Position numbers and translations under genes: made by a program. Below the pieces are notes generated by a model. That model made no database searches. It was not told where the DNA came from and saw nothing but the letters and a program-made list of their open reading frames with translations. From contig JAQFWX010000080.1 in the NCBI GenBank assembly GCA_027605045.1, positions 1 to 64,000 of the forward strand: a stretch of DNA of 64,000 nucleotides, in the 5' to 3' direction. Source of the stretch: Phallus indusiatus (taxonomy: Eukaryota > Basidiomycota > Agaricomycetes > Phallales > Phallaceae). Positions 49,045 through 62,207 of the stretch are shown one piece after another (the stretch's first letter is position 1; each line of letters opens with the position of its first letter).

Positions 49045-49664
49045 CACAGATGGTTTTATGAAGCGGTCGTTAGCTGGCCACATCACTAAAAGGAACTTCA
49101 TTATATTACCCGCACGCACACGCGCATCGTATACTCTGTATTTTCAAAAACAAAACAAAAAAAACTGGTTTTTCGTCAAGGTTTCGCTGCATGTGACTCC
49201 CCGGTCTCTATGTAAAAAGTCACATTTGCGCTTTTTTCTTGTCGGGTGCTTTTTTAAGCTTTGTTTACCACCTACTTGCCCTCGATTTGCCACCGGCACA
49301 ATAAATAATAGGAGAATTCATCACACGACAGCCACGGAGATAGACCTCAGAGAGGTATAGACCCCAAATATCCACGTTTTTCCGGTATTGACGTCGAATG
49401 ATGCAGTTTTGTGGGAGAATCGGCTGTAATCGGGAATTGTAACTGATCCAGGATGCGTATATTATCACGCGCTTTATTCCAATGGGTATAAGATACAACA
49501 CGCGCACTCATCTAAAATACATGAAAAGTAAAGACCTGCTGAGGGAGAGAGTCGTGGTACAAACAACATATTATCGAAATGTAATTAATCTGTCCGGGAG
49601 AATTAAAGAAAAGTAATATAGGCACGAGAACTTTCGATGACAGATATGAAAATAATATAATTTC
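49045..49664. other. Intergenic between convergent genes
   Basis: 620 bases carrying the 3' regions of the aldo/keto reductase and the YML020W-like gene. Nothing else is supported. Confidence 0.5.
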
Positions 49665-52600
49665 TCAAAGCCGCGCTGTGTTTAAACGTCGAATGGGTTC
49701 TAGTTTGCGGCGAATATCGCGTAACACGGCTGTTCTTGGATGCCACTCGTCAAGAGCAGTCCGCAACGAAAAAAATTCGGACGAAAATAAAGAAGAGACA
49801 TCGGGGTTGGCAATTAGGTCACGTAAAGCCCAAGGTATCTGCGGTTGTCAAACAGAAAAAAAGAAAAAGGAAAGAAAGCGCGGTTCAGTGAGAGAATTAA
49901 CCCCGAAATAATTAGGAACCCGTTCAAAGTTCCGTGAATCGGGAGAGAGAAAAGTCTGAAAAACCCACCTCATAATCATTACGAGCGGCGCGTGCTGTGA
50001 ATGGTTCGACTATGAGGTCATGATCAGAAGCAATTACTCCGCTAGTTTCGAACAGGAAGCGCACGGCGAGTCTAGGTTGTGGGTTATTCCAGTGTCCTGT
50101 CAATGAGAAAATAGAACTCCTATTACCTGTAAGACGCCGGCGCCTCATAAGCCTTCGAATGACCCACTCCAGTAAGTGAACCAGCAGTAGCCTCAGAAAG
50201 ATGCGCAATAAGACCGCTATCATTCAACCCGGCATTCCGAATCTTGAATAATAAAATAAGAAGGTTTGATAAAACATCGGTAGAACTGAGGCTCGTTGAT
50301 TAGCGATGAATTCGGGAAAAAGAGGAGGGAAAGTCTGTATACTGATATGCATCCCCATCGATGTACAGGGCACGGAGAATCAAAGGATGTGTACTGTTGA
50401 TATACCGGGCATTTATCACTCAAAAGGTAAAGGTGCATCTTACGGAGAACTCACGCAGTCACGAAAGCTCCAGAATAGATCTAAGGAAGCAGATTATCAG
50501 AATAACCTCTCGGTCGAGAGCAAAAAAGGGGAAGGTGTATGTTTTACCGGCACAACTTGATCATTTAGGCTAGCAATATAAGTAAATTTAACCTGAAAGA
50601 CCGGATTCCGTGTCATGAGATTTCCAATCACATTCTGTTTGAAAATGAACTTACCCCATGATGCAAACACTTTGACAACGCAGTTACATAGGTCTTAGAG
50701 ACCGGCGATTCGGAATCCTTTTGTTTATAAAATAAGGTCAACGGAAACAACCGAACGAGACAAAAAAAACTGAGATGTACCTGAAAATCGAACAATTCAC
50801 GAGCCGCTGCTGACTCGAAGTACTATAAAATAGCTTAATTTCAAAAGAAATTAGAATGAGCGCAAATGAATGTACTTGCTTGGATGTAAGGGTTCATGAG
50901 ATAATTGTTGTTTAGGTGCAAGAAGGGCCCATTGTGAACTCCACATAACGCGAGAATGCCGATATATTGCGGTGCCGACACAGAGGCAAGAAGAGAAGAA
51001 CTGGGCGTTCGAATATGTCCTTTCTCGATAAGACGGTCAACAATCTGCGTAGTCACGATCGATCCCTGAGAATGTGTTCCAAACAGGATAGCATCAGCAC
51101 TTTAATGTTAGAACGACAAATAGTATAAATTTAAATACATGTTCAAATAATAGTAAGTGACTTACGTTTGAAGATCGTTTATCCAGTCTTCATGACTGAG
51201 GTATTCTTGAAATAGACTAATAATGACGTAAGCAATGTCCACTCTTTTTTACCCCAAGTAGACGAAAGTAACCTATCGACGCGTTGCGCTACCGTTCCCC
51301 CACCTTGTAAAATGATTTTGGTCACTTTTTCCAAAACTATACCATGCTCGTCAAAGTATTCGCATACTGCCTTCTCCAACATGGTGGCAAACTTCTCGCT
51401 GGTCCCCGTGGGCTTCATTTGCTAATGCTTAGTCCTCTTTCTCATGAAAGAAACGTTGTCGAAAAATGCTGACCTCTCCAAGGACCTGGCGAATGAAAGC
51501 GCCAGGAAACCATCCATGAATCCCTACCACAACGACACGTTTTACCTTGCTTATCACTTTCATCGGCTCTTCTCCCAATACGTTCCACGTCTTGGGTAAT
51601 TCTTTGCCAAAAAGTTCTCTTTCTTTCCCTTTACCCTTGTCCTTGGAGTCCTCATTGAAAAGCATTTTCGTAACATAATTCACAGTGCGGTGCAGCGTTG
51701 ATGCCTCTTTGGGCAGTGGTATTGATCTAGGAGGGTGACAAAAAGTGTCCTCGAATGTAGGAAGAACTAAAAAATCCGGCTGCTGGGACGTAGCGGACAT
51801 TGCAGAAGGGGCCGCGGACGCATCGCGTTTTGATTTAGGAATGGTTGACTCCGAGTTCTGGTCTGGCATATGAGACTGTGGATCGGTTTGGCTGTTTGTT
51901 CCATTGGATATTACCTGTTTTGTATGGATCGAAGGTTCTTCATCAACGACGACGACTTCCATAGTTTCCCCTTCCTCTTTGACCGCTCTCCAACGAGCAT
52001 TGGTGGTTGCCAAAACCGAAAGCCAGCCAGCCCTGGTTTCCGGGCTTGTGCCCATTGGAGATGCATTCATTTGAGAAGGTTCCATTCCGGCACTGACAAT
52101 GGCTGAAGCTGGCTCTATGATTGAGTTAGATGGAGAACTTGAGCGCCACCGTATCCAAGACGTAAGCCAAGAGTCGCCAGTCGATGGTACAAAAGGTATC
52201 GCTTTGATATCGGAATGAGGTTCGCGCGATTCCGAGGGCACAGGCGAAACTACAGCATCAGAACTGGGTGAGCGTGCCCCGGGTACGATCGAGATCGGGA
52301 ATTTTAGATAATCTGACCAGGTCGTAGATGAAGCTGCCGGCTTTTCAGTCGAAATGGATTCGGGAAGCGTATTGGATGGAATTTCTGCCTCAGATATTTG
52401 AGACAAAGGTTCTTTTTCGTCGTGAGATATTGAGTCTAAAATGAACTTATAGCTTTCACATGATTGGAAAACACACGGCTACACACTTACGAGATGGGAT
52501 TTCCCCGGTACGGGCCTCAGACTCAATTCGACTATCCGGCTCCGGGGGTAATACTTGTCTCGAAAACAAATAACTGGGTATATATGACAAAGAGCTACTA

Positions 52601-53418
52601 CGAGTTTCGTTACGCTGTGCATTGTTGTCTCCTGTCGGTAGAGCCGATGTTTCCGTCGGATGTGTTGAGCCATCTTGGCAACTCAAGTCATGACCAGATT
52701 GTATTATAGATTCGGCGGGCAACGTTCTTTCGGGGGTTTCTGTTTGATTGAGAGGATCCCCAGCAGGAGATTGTTTAGACTCAGCAGGAAGGCTGGCCGG
52801 GGGATCCGGTTTGGTAGAACTAGACGGCTCGTTAGCCAACCCGCTAACACATGATTCGGTACTTTTACGAAACATCTTAGTAGAATTTAGAATGCTTCTG
52901 CTCAAAGATGATTCCGAAGTAGGTCTATCAAGTCCAGAAGTTTGTGTAGATACGGAGTTTAGGGACAGTGGCACAGAATCTGTGGAAAGACAGTTTGTAG
53001 CTGGTACCCCAATAGAACTATCCTCCGTGATGTTTGATTTTGGCGGGGGGGAACAATTTGATGACATTGATGCTTCGGAAAGTGGACGTTGAATAACCCG
53101 CTCGACCCGGGGAATTGCGGCAGGTTTCTGTCGTCGTTTAGTAGAATACAAATTGGAAAACAAGCTGTTATTGGAACGAGAAACAAGGGGAGAAAGAGTA
53201 TTGTCTTGAATACCATCATTTTCTAGAGTATTCATGTCAGAAGAGCCGTCGTTCGATTGGAAACCGCTAGGCTGTCGCGGTAAGGTTGCTGCAGCAGCGC
53301 CGGGGGATGTGCTAACTTGAACAGAGTCCGCATGCACGAGTGAAATATCTGCCTGTGCAAGCTTTGGAGTTGAGTGCCACCTAGTTGACCTTGAGGACCG
53401 AGAGGAACGACGACTCAT
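49665..53418 (-). CDS. YML020W-like putative alpha/beta hydrolase
   Basis: Member of a fungal family typified by the uncharacterised yeast protein YML020W, predicted alpha/beta-hydrolase fold. The ATG at 53418 gives MSRRSSRSSRSTRWHSTPKL. The first roughly 600 residues are Ser/Pro-rich and disordered, with a hydrophobic-aromatic patch (DSWLTSWIRWRSSS). The folded part begins KRVVVVGIHGWFPGAFIRQV and continues TSEKFATMLEKAVCEYFDEH, then LFGTHSQGSIVTTQIVDRLI (probable nucleophile elbow), APQYIGILALCGVHNGPFLH, SLTGHWNNPQPRLAVRFLFE, VIASDHDLIVEPFTARAARN, and a C-terminal DEWHPRTAVLRDIRRKLEP ending NTARL. The elbow reads T-H-S-Q-G rather than G-x-S-x-G. About ten exons. The substrate is unknown; lipase-like activity is a guess from the fold. 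Confidence 0.78.
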
Positions 53419-54854
53419 GACAGGAGCTCGTGCAGCATGCTAATGACGCAAGTCCCGAACGAGTGAATGATGTGACTTGTGTGACCTTGCTTTGTCGGCA
53501 TGTTCGGCACTGCATTCGTCCGGACAGCTGAAGAATAAATGGTATTATCTAGGCTGATCCTTATCATGGGCAATTTGCCATGTTACACTTAACAGGCTTT
53601 AATAGTGATACAAAGGGAAATATAGATTGCCGATTAATCCGGCATTCAAGCTTCAAGGATTTTCACGACGATATCGATGCTCCAGCTTAGGACACCGGTT
53701 TGATCATGACTCAACATCAGTGCATTTTACCCAGGTTATCATCAACCATATTAGCAGGCACTTTTGCGGGCACTTTTTCAGAAAATTGCTTGCGTGCAAA
53801 TTGCGCCACTGGATATATATTACCATGTCTTAACACAACACTTATACAAAGCAACCGGCGCGACGGTATCGATGGGGTGTTCGAGATCTTTATTAACCCG
53901 TGGCTTTCGCACATATCAATGTTAATGGCTTAGAATGCAAGGGTCTTTGAAGATTGTTCATTGTTTTAGAAAGTTCCTCAGTCGCCGATTCCTTTGAATT
54001 TTCTGATACTCATCGGAAAGAATAGGATCGTGATCAATTTATACGACGGCAATGCTAGTCTTTCGAGTACAGGCGTACCGAAGTTAGAGTAACTCAAAAA
54101 GTAGAAGTGCCACTGCCGGATACATACATTTCGACTTAACATGTGTTCCTTGTCCTCAGTCGCTTATGGTCACCGGGCTGCGTACCTTAATGACCTAAAT
54201 TACTCGCCGTCAACAAAACATTGCAAACCGGGTTACAATGGCCTCCCAAAAGGAAGATTGATGTCAACTTAGTTTAACCTCAACTCCTGAATCTTCTCGA
54301 TCTGTGTATAAAGAGATCGCCAGACGCTTACTTTTCTCCCTAAAAGATTTAGGATATCGATCTACAAAACTATACGCGTAATCAAATCTACTGCAAGCTC
54401 AAGAGACTAAGGACTAGTAGGGTCTCACGACTACCGCACAGACAATCGCTGAGATGGCGAACCCTTTCTGCCAAGCGTACATTCTTTCCTTGACTATGAA
54501 AACTGCCCGGTTTTAATTAGACTATTGATGTCCGAAAAGGTTCAAATCGCGTAGCAAGACTTTGTGGTCATATATGGCGACGGCGCAAGTGTTTATAATA
54601 TAGCGCATTTCGGTAAACTCCTTGGAAAATAATACAAGGTCTGATTTTTTAATGTCAAAAAAGAGCTAAGATGCAATGTCGCGAATGACCGCTTTAAGAT
54701 GGTATGGTTATTAAATACTGATGCTTCTGGTTAATCCGGACTATCTTCTAGTCGTCATCCACATACTTCAATGTCATGAAAGGTACCAATAAGACAAGGC
54801 CGGGGGTTAACAAACGCAATATTTGGCTCTCGCTACGTATGGTAGTCTTCGCTA
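53419..54854. other. Intergenic, no gene seen
   Basis: 1.4 kb containing the promoter side of the YML020W-like gene and the 3' side of the TLDc gene. ORFs are under 80 codons and unlike any family I know. A tRNA T-loop-like GGTTCAAATC at about 54539 has no matching cloverleaf. Confidence 0.5.
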
Positions 54855-56461
54855 TTAATTAGTGATTCCCCATATCTCGACGCCCACACATTCAAAATCT
54901 ATGGTCATGTCACTAGCATCATGCACGCTGCTTCCGGATAACACAGGGTTATTGAAAGTGGGGCAGGACGCCGATGATCCATCCGTGAGGTTTTCACTTA
55001 AATAAAGACCATATTTTCCGGTCCTATGAGTTTACTCCTAAGTTGCGAAGATACAGGAAGAGGAAAAAATAACCTACCCGCCGCCAAACGAAATGAAGTC
55101 CTTATCGCAAAGAGCAACGTAGTCATTTTTGCCCGCCCACTTGAATGTCTGAACACTTTTTCGATCTCTACTGGTCCACAGAAACCTTTAAAACAGCGAT
55201 ATCTTTTAGGGGTAATATATTAAAGAAGAACAGTGACGAGACATACGAATCACCGGTGCCGTAGTACGCGGATGATGAGTGAATGGCTCCTCCCATCCAG
55301 ACCCCGAATACACAATCATCTGAATCCTGAATAGCGACTAGAGTGCTGGATATTTTAGAGGCACATCGACTATAAAGGGTTTGCAACGACACTCCATGTT
55401 GATCTGAGCTGTAAAGCAAAGTCCACAATTTCACAAGTCTGGGTAAGGGAGGAAGGTTGGCTCGTATCTACATAATCCCTAGTCAGTTAGAAACCGGAGC
55501 AACGAGATAGATCCAATAGCACCTGTTCCGCCAATTCTAATTTGAGCACGGGGGTCGTGTTTTCTTTTCGTCCTTCTAACTTTAACCTACGAAGGTAATT
55601 ATCATTTTCGTCGAAGACAAAGCCGTTTTTATTCCAAGAATAGTCCCCAGCAAATCCAGGGGCACCTGAAGGTGGAGCGAATATGTGGGGGGCAAAAGGA
55701 GAAGAATGTGTGACAGGCGGTGAATCAGATCGATTTCTGTGTGGTGATTTGACAGTGCCATGCTTGACAGTATAGGGTAAAGACGAAACTGATGCGTTAA
55801 GAAAGTTCGACATCCACTTCCGAGGTAAAGTGGCAGTCGACAAACTATCTGAACGTTCGTTATGAACTGAGTTAGATGCTTTCCAGCTCTGAGTCTGTTC
55901 TGGCATGGTTTGTGAAGAGATTGAAGAGTGTGGTTGTTGTGTCATGTAATCAAATTGCGAAGCGGGAGGTGAAGACTGCTGTTGATTTATAAAAGAAGAG
56001 GGTGAACTAGTACTGCGGCCAATAGACTCAGCCCGCAACAACGAATCTTGTTCAAATTGTGAGATTTGATTTGCAACTCGTTTCTGATTTTGTTCATGGT
56101 TCTTTCTGGCTTCTTCAGTTATATGATCGAAGAAATTGGTCTTTTTTGGTTTTATTGCGGCTGGAGGGGTGTTGTCATCGAAATCAAGTAGTAGTGGATG
56201 TTCCCTAGTCTCCTCTGGCGTTGGAACGGAAACGAAAGCGCCGAAATCAGAACGCAATGGGGAGGATGCTTCCCGCCCCTCTCCATAAGCCAATTGGGAC
56301 GGAGATTGGAATATCGTGTCCTCCGTAGTGAGAAGGCTGTCAAATAAATCGTTTGGGTCGTTGGCAGGCTGAATCACCCGTTCATTAATTGCAGATCGTC
56401 GTGACGGCGGCGGCGGCGGTGGTGGTAGAGGTATTAAAGGTGAATCGAGTGGAGGCGTCAT
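54855..56461 (-). CDS. OXR1: TLDc-domain protein, oxidation resistance protein 1 family
   Basis: TLDc proteins protect against oxidative stress, and some bind and regulate the V-ATPase. The ATG at 56461 gives MTPPLDSPLIPLPPPPPPPS. The N-terminal 310 residues are disordered and Pro/Ser/Gln-rich, with FFDHITEEARKNHEQNQKRV and DYSWNKNGFVFDENDNYLRR. The TLDc domain starts at KLELAEQIRANLPPLPRLVK, joined over an intron with donor CAG|GTGCTA. It continues WTLLYSSDQHGVSLQTLYSR, AIQDSDDCVFGVWMGGAIH, YYGTGDSFLWS, FKWAGKNDYVALCDKDFISF, GGGKYGLYLSENLTDGSSAS, CPTFNNPVLS and a typical end, DFECVGVEIWGITN. Domain length and ending are normal. This is the fungal short OXR1 form, without an N-terminal LysM. 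Confidence 0.9.
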
Positions 56462-56844
56462 TACAAGTGTTCGCTAAAACAATGAGCCATGCAAACACGC
56501 AGTCAAGAAAATAAACCTACTTTGTCAATATTATAGTAATGCTGTGTTCAACATAACCAACCATCGGGCATTGAGATTAAGGGGAACGGCCACAGGTGAC
56601 GCAGTCGTCAAGAAGAAGTCTTGAAAGGCACAAGGTGTTACTAGCCCAGTGACTAAATAATTTGAAAAGCGCTCCGGAATCGTTTACGCATACTTGAACA
56701 GGAGGGTTCGGTACAACAAATACTATTTCACATGTATGAAGAAGCTTGTTCATTTAATATACAAATAAACATAGGACACAGCTAAAGAACCATCCAATCT
56801 CCAATCCTGTAACAAAATCACGAGAACATTCAGTTACGAGTATA
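56462..56844. other. Spacer between TLDc gene start and alpha-mannosidase stop
   Basis: About 380 bases, presumably the OXR1-like promoter plus the alpha-mannosidase 3' region. Nothing else is supported. Confidence 0.5.
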
Positions 56845-59800
56845 TCACATGTACAGAAATTGTAATACATACCTCGAATGACAAGCAAGGTCCCAAGATG
56901 CTGAGGAGATGACCAGTTTCACAGTTAACACTTGGAATGCACGAAGATTAACGTCCATGTACGAAATTTGCTCTGACGCCAAGTCTGGGATCATCTTGTT
57001 GATCTCTAAAACTTCTAGATCATCCTCCAGCAAGTTGGTAATAGTAGCCTTGGAGATATCAATCCAACTGGCAACGTTGATTCTCGCGGCAGCGTGACCA
57101 CCAAATGCCTCATATAAACGCAAGACAACAGTGGAAGAGCCTTTCTTAAAGTCTGTTTCATGGAAATCATCATCATCGCCTCGTTTGATAGTATCCAATA
57201 CCACATTGGTTGCTCCGGTCACGTAGAAGGGAGTTTGAGGTAAACAGCTGCCTGCCTTCTTGTCATCGATCATGAAACGAACTAGTTTCGAAACTAAGTT
57301 AAACAATTAACAAACCCAAAAGCATTGCTCATACCGCGTAAAGGAGTATTGAAAATGTAAGCTGCCATTGGAACATCAGACTCCAAGAAGTGACCTTTAT
57401 GAGGATAAACAGCCCAGGAAAACTCATGCTTCCCTGATTTCATATCAGCAAATACAGAAAAGGATTGTCATAAGAAAGTTATTTCTCACCCTGATCTTGT
57501 TCAGCGTCGGGTGCGGTTGCAGCTCGCAATAGTGATATGGACATGATATTGCCACGCGTGGCAAAACCATATTTGGATTCTGATAAGAGTGCCACCCCAT
57601 ATCCGTATTCACTTAGGTCGGCGTACTAGAACAGTTTAGAGAACACGTATCAACATATGTAAAGGAAGAGCTTACCTTATGGGCACAGACTTCGAACTTC
57701 GCTATATCCATTGAAGTGTTCTTGTGGGTGGGGCGTTGAACATATCCAAAAGGTGCTTCATAAGTCGCATTGTCATTACGAATATCCACAGGAATCTCGA
57801 CTATTAATAATATTAGATTAGTTAACGTGTACTTCACATGACTTACATTTCAAGAACTTATGCCTTTCATGCCAGTCTACTTCGGCGTCGAAACGAAGAA
57901 GTGAATTGGACTTGGCATCGAGGGTTGCTTCAAGACAGATTAGTCAATGAGATGATTCCAATATATCGACACGACACTTACCATTTATAGCATCTAAGGA
58001 AATCTGAAGAAATAGCCGCAATTAAAATTACATCGATAAGTGAGGCTGCGGGTACTTACGGTAACCTTGATTGTACTGCTTCCATATGTAACGTTCCCAA
58101 CGAGAGATGCGCGTAACGGTCCTTTTTCGGCAACAGAAACAGCAGTGAATTTCAAGATATGAGGTGTTTCCAAATGATGAATCTCAACATCTGAACGCCT
58201 ACACGTGAGAATGGACCAAACTCGGCTTGTTAAATCGTCTTACCCCATGCATCCCAATAGTTCGGTCTATCGTTGTATATGATCAAGCCTCCAGTTTGAC
58301 CAGTAGGAACCAGTTCTCGACTGTGAATGATCAGAGCTGAATACGCTTAGTGAATAAGGGCTGTGTACCTTCGTTGGATATCAATGAGACTACTTATACG
58401 TCCCTCTGCAATCGTCAACTTAAGTCGTGAGTTCTGTAGGACGAAGACGTCCTTAGATATCTCTTTGGCTATATTTACGTGAGCATGAAAGAGATCAACG
58501 TCATGGGTAAATAACATACCAGATGTGGAAGGCATATCGGCGAAGAGGCCTCGCGAAAGAGCAGGACCGCAAGGTTTGGATGCGTCAATGAGAACTAAGC
58601 CGCTATTTCCTTTTCGGTTTATTTGAACAATCTCTGCTTTCAACTTGTTTCCGGCAGCTCCATTCAATGGTACTTCGACGACCGCTAAGTAACGGAAAGG
58701 CGTTGTATTATATGCAACTATCTTCCCGTTACCGGAGGTGTGTAAGGGGTGGGTCATGGAAAATGGTATCGAGTTGGGTATCAATTTTTGACTGGCGTCT
58801 TCTAGTAATTCGTGGGCTTCCTTCTTCACGCGTGCGTATATTCTTTCAGCGTCCTCGTATACCATCCCGCTAAAAGAAATGAGGATATGCCGATGTAGCT
58901 TGACCAAGGAACTTACATGGCAGAGCCGGGAAGCACTATTCAGAGTTTGGTTTATTGAATAAGATGGATTGGTATCGAATAAAGTCTTACCGTCATGGAC
59001 TGCAAAGCATGACGAGTCAATGATAAATCAATAAATCAATACAATTGCCTACATTGATTGAGAAGAACATTTTCCCAGAGATCGTTGATTTGTTCCTGAG
59101 GGTAAGTATAATTGTCCTTGTTGTATAGTGAAGCTAAGGTTGCCAGATGCTAGGGTACGAAGAGGTCGTCAGGGATAGAAAGTGATGCTAGAAAGCCCGC
59201 TATACCTCGACTTCTCGTAGTAAAATTTCCGATTTCCGATTGCCTTTTTTGATGGAGCCTGAAACATTATTGAGCCGGTGCGGTGAAGAAGAGAATTTAC
59301 ATGTTGTCTTTTACCATGGCTAGTATAAGTGCCTCGATGGAACTGACCGAGTTCAGACTGAGTTTAATGGAACGAGAATCGAAAAAATACCTCGAGATAC
59401 AGTTCGCCAATCCTGCCTAGTATAAACAATAGCATAGCAATACTTAGTCAACACGCACCATGTAGGTAAAGTAAGTCCGGCTTTCGTGTCTTTCTCTAGA
59501 TCATAAAAGAAGCTATCGACGCTGTTACCCATACTAACCACAGGGAGCTCTCTGTTGTTATTGCCAGCGGCCCGGATGCGACGAAGCTGAAACTTCTCTC
59601 AGACCGCTATAATTACTCATCCAGTTCAGACTAACATTTTCGAGCATTGGAGCCAGGGGTCCGCCCCCTCCATCTCCGTTTCCAAAAACAAGCAATGCAG
59701 TGGTTGACGATTCTAAATTCTTTACACGAGTCAAATGCGGCTGATCCCCGTTGAAAAAATGGCGCGGTACCTTATGATTTGAGATGCCCTTCATGACATC

Positions 59801-62052
59801 TCCCACTGTCGCTTGAGCAGTATAGGTGTCTTATTAATGGTTAGCTACTACAACTAATGACTGAAAGTAAAATAACGAACCCACTGGAGTCATATGCTAT
59901 ATATATAACGTCAAAGTGTGCTAACAGGACAGAATTGAAGAAGTGCATACGCATAAAACTTGTGTACCATCAATTCCTACCCAGTTGAACGTCGAATGAG
60001 GGAAAACATTGCTAAACAGACATAAATCAATGTCTTAAGAGATCGTTCAGTAGTTGTGAGTTTACATATTATTCCTGGATGATAATGAGCACATCAAAGA
60101 AGAATACAGAAAAGAGTCCTAACCAGGATAGTTTCTGTGTAAAGAAGTACTTCATCCCCGCTCCGCGAATGAGCTGAGAAGGATTAGTATATGAAAGTTT
60201 AGCATCAATGCTGGACTAACTTGAGGTAAAGCTCCGTTCAGGCCAAAAGAATCAGGTAACCAGGCGGTCTCTAACATTCAATTGTTTGAGATGTAATATG
60301 AATTACACTTAATAAACGTACCACAACGAATGCCAAACCGACTCTGAAAATATCGCTGACCAAATACAAATTGACGCACAAAAGCCTCTCCAGAAGGCAT
60401 GTTCCCGTCGGATTCCAACCATTGTCCGCCGATGGGATGAAACTGTCCCGATTTGATTTTTTCCTTCACTCGTTCGAATAACAAAGGATATAACTAAAGG
60501 GGGTGCGATTGAGATCAGTCAAGGATATGCAATGTTAAACATACCTGCTCTAGCCATTTATACTGTTGAGCAGAGCTACATGCGAAGCGATGTTCAGGGT
60601 ACCGTTCCATCAGGTCGATCTGAAAATAATGCGTTTTTCATACTGAAACGTGAGTGGGTGGCGCACATACCTGGGTAGACCAAGATCTTGCTACTTTCTG
60701 TTGAGTAGAACTATACGGCCACAACCTTTGGAAAAAAGTGTTAAGAAATTTTAGCAGCCCCCAGTTTAACCACGCCCACCATGCAGTGTCTATATGACAA
60801 TGACCTATGGCATGAATCTTCGGTTTTACGCTGCCTTCTTCGTACACTTTCTCAGCCTTCTCAAACCATGCATCACCGAATACATCTTCCGCTAGTTTTC
60901 GTGCTGCCGGAATCGAGTCCACATCTCCCTTATCGAATACATTCATGATAGAATTAGCAATTACTAATGCCTTATTTTGGAGAACAGTATTCCCAGGCAA
61001 GTTCTCAGAGAGTTGCTTTAGGGTGAAGAAATCCCACATCAGATGCCATGCTTGTTGGTTAGGTGCCACGAGATCGGCAGAGGCGAGCTAGACAAGTCAG
61101 ACAAAGTAAAAATCATGGTGCTGGGACATACTTTATAATACCGATTTGGATCAGGAGGGTCAATGGTATCTCCTGTAAGAGGCACGCCAAACATGCCGTT
61201 GCATGTTTGCTCGATATAAAATTCATGGAACCCTTTTTTCCTGGCCTCAGCGGGGATAATGTATTCTACACGACGGTCGCCTCCATATCCACCAGTGATT
61301 CCTAAGACATATTATTAAGGAAACATAAAAATGGTTAATGTTCGTCTTTACCTTGAACAGGAGTGCCATCGGTTGTGAAAATCATAGCCTGTTGTAAATA
61401 CCATTGTCAAACAAGAAAAGAGCTTCTGAAAAGGTTTGCCTCACCTCGCAACCAGGATCAAATTCAACTAGTTATGATATAAACACGCATACTAGGAGAA
61501 GATTCAAATCTCTACGCACATTGTACACGTTCGTATTTTGACCAGGACGAGGGTATTTTGACAGCTACTTTCCACCAATGATTACTCTTAACTGGTTTAA
61601 CAACGTAATCCATGAAGCTATTGAATCAGAACATACCCCTAGTGTTTGGAGGTGACATCAGGATTGAATTTCTTCCTCAGAAGTCTCTTAGAAAACTTAC
61701 ACGACGGTCCGAAAGAATCTCCTTTCTGCGCGGGTTTGAAAGTCTGTTTGATCGCCTCTGAGAAAGCAGGTTTCGTAAGACCAGGCGCGCTCCAAACGTG
61801 CAACTTGACATGCGTGGAATCGTCTATTCTTTCGTGAAATAGAACACTGGATAAGTTTTGGGAGGAATAATGTCCTCCGAGCATGGTCCCAAGACGGCCC
61901 TAGAATTGGCAATTACATGGAGAGAAATGGTGCATTATAAATTGACAATCAACCTGAGTCAGTTTTTTCACCCATTTGTTTCCTGGAGTGAAATTCAACT
62001 CTGGATAGGAAACAGTCTCTGAAGGAGCTTGCTGATGGTGAGTGTCGCACAT
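56845..62052 (-). CDS. AMS1: Alpha-mannosidase, glycoside hydrolase family 38 (vacuolar AMS1 type)
   Basis: Cytoplasm-to-vacuole-targeted alpha-mannosidase that trims free and glycoprotein-derived mannosides. The ATG at 62052 gives [20 protein letters not shown]. Early blocks: [30 protein letters not shown] and [19 protein letters not shown]. The GH38 catalytic domain has [20 protein letters not shown] (metal-binding His and Asp), [60 protein letters not shown] and [15 protein letters not shown]. The middle and C-terminal beta domains include [55 protein letters not shown] and [20 protein letters not shown]. It has more than twenty very short introns. One in-frame 54-nt intron (60726-60779) interrupts the catalytic motif. 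The last codons after ISSAS may include a further intron. Confidence 0.93.
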
Positions 62053-62207
62053 AGTTGCTGAATCCAGTTGTGGGAGAAAGAAGTAATTACGTACTCAGCA
62101 GAGTCCGAGGCTTTCTCAGAGGCGGCGTGTGCCAGCGGAATATCATCGTTTCTGTTGTGTGATAACCCTCGACTCAGCCATTGCCAGTATTCGAACATCT
62201 CATTATC
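62053..62207. promoter_or_regulatory. Bidirectional promoter, alpha-mannosidase / HDAC-superfamily gene
   Basis: 155 bases lie between the divergent start codons. No specific element is recognised. Confidence 0.4.

Noticed and set aside
52748..53092. 114-codon plus-strand ORF within the YML020W-like gene
   Set aside because: Antisense shadow of the Ser-rich N-terminal coding exon.
54535..54560. Possible tRNA T-arm (GGTTCAAATC)
   Set aside because: No acceptor, D or anticodon stems can be paired around it.
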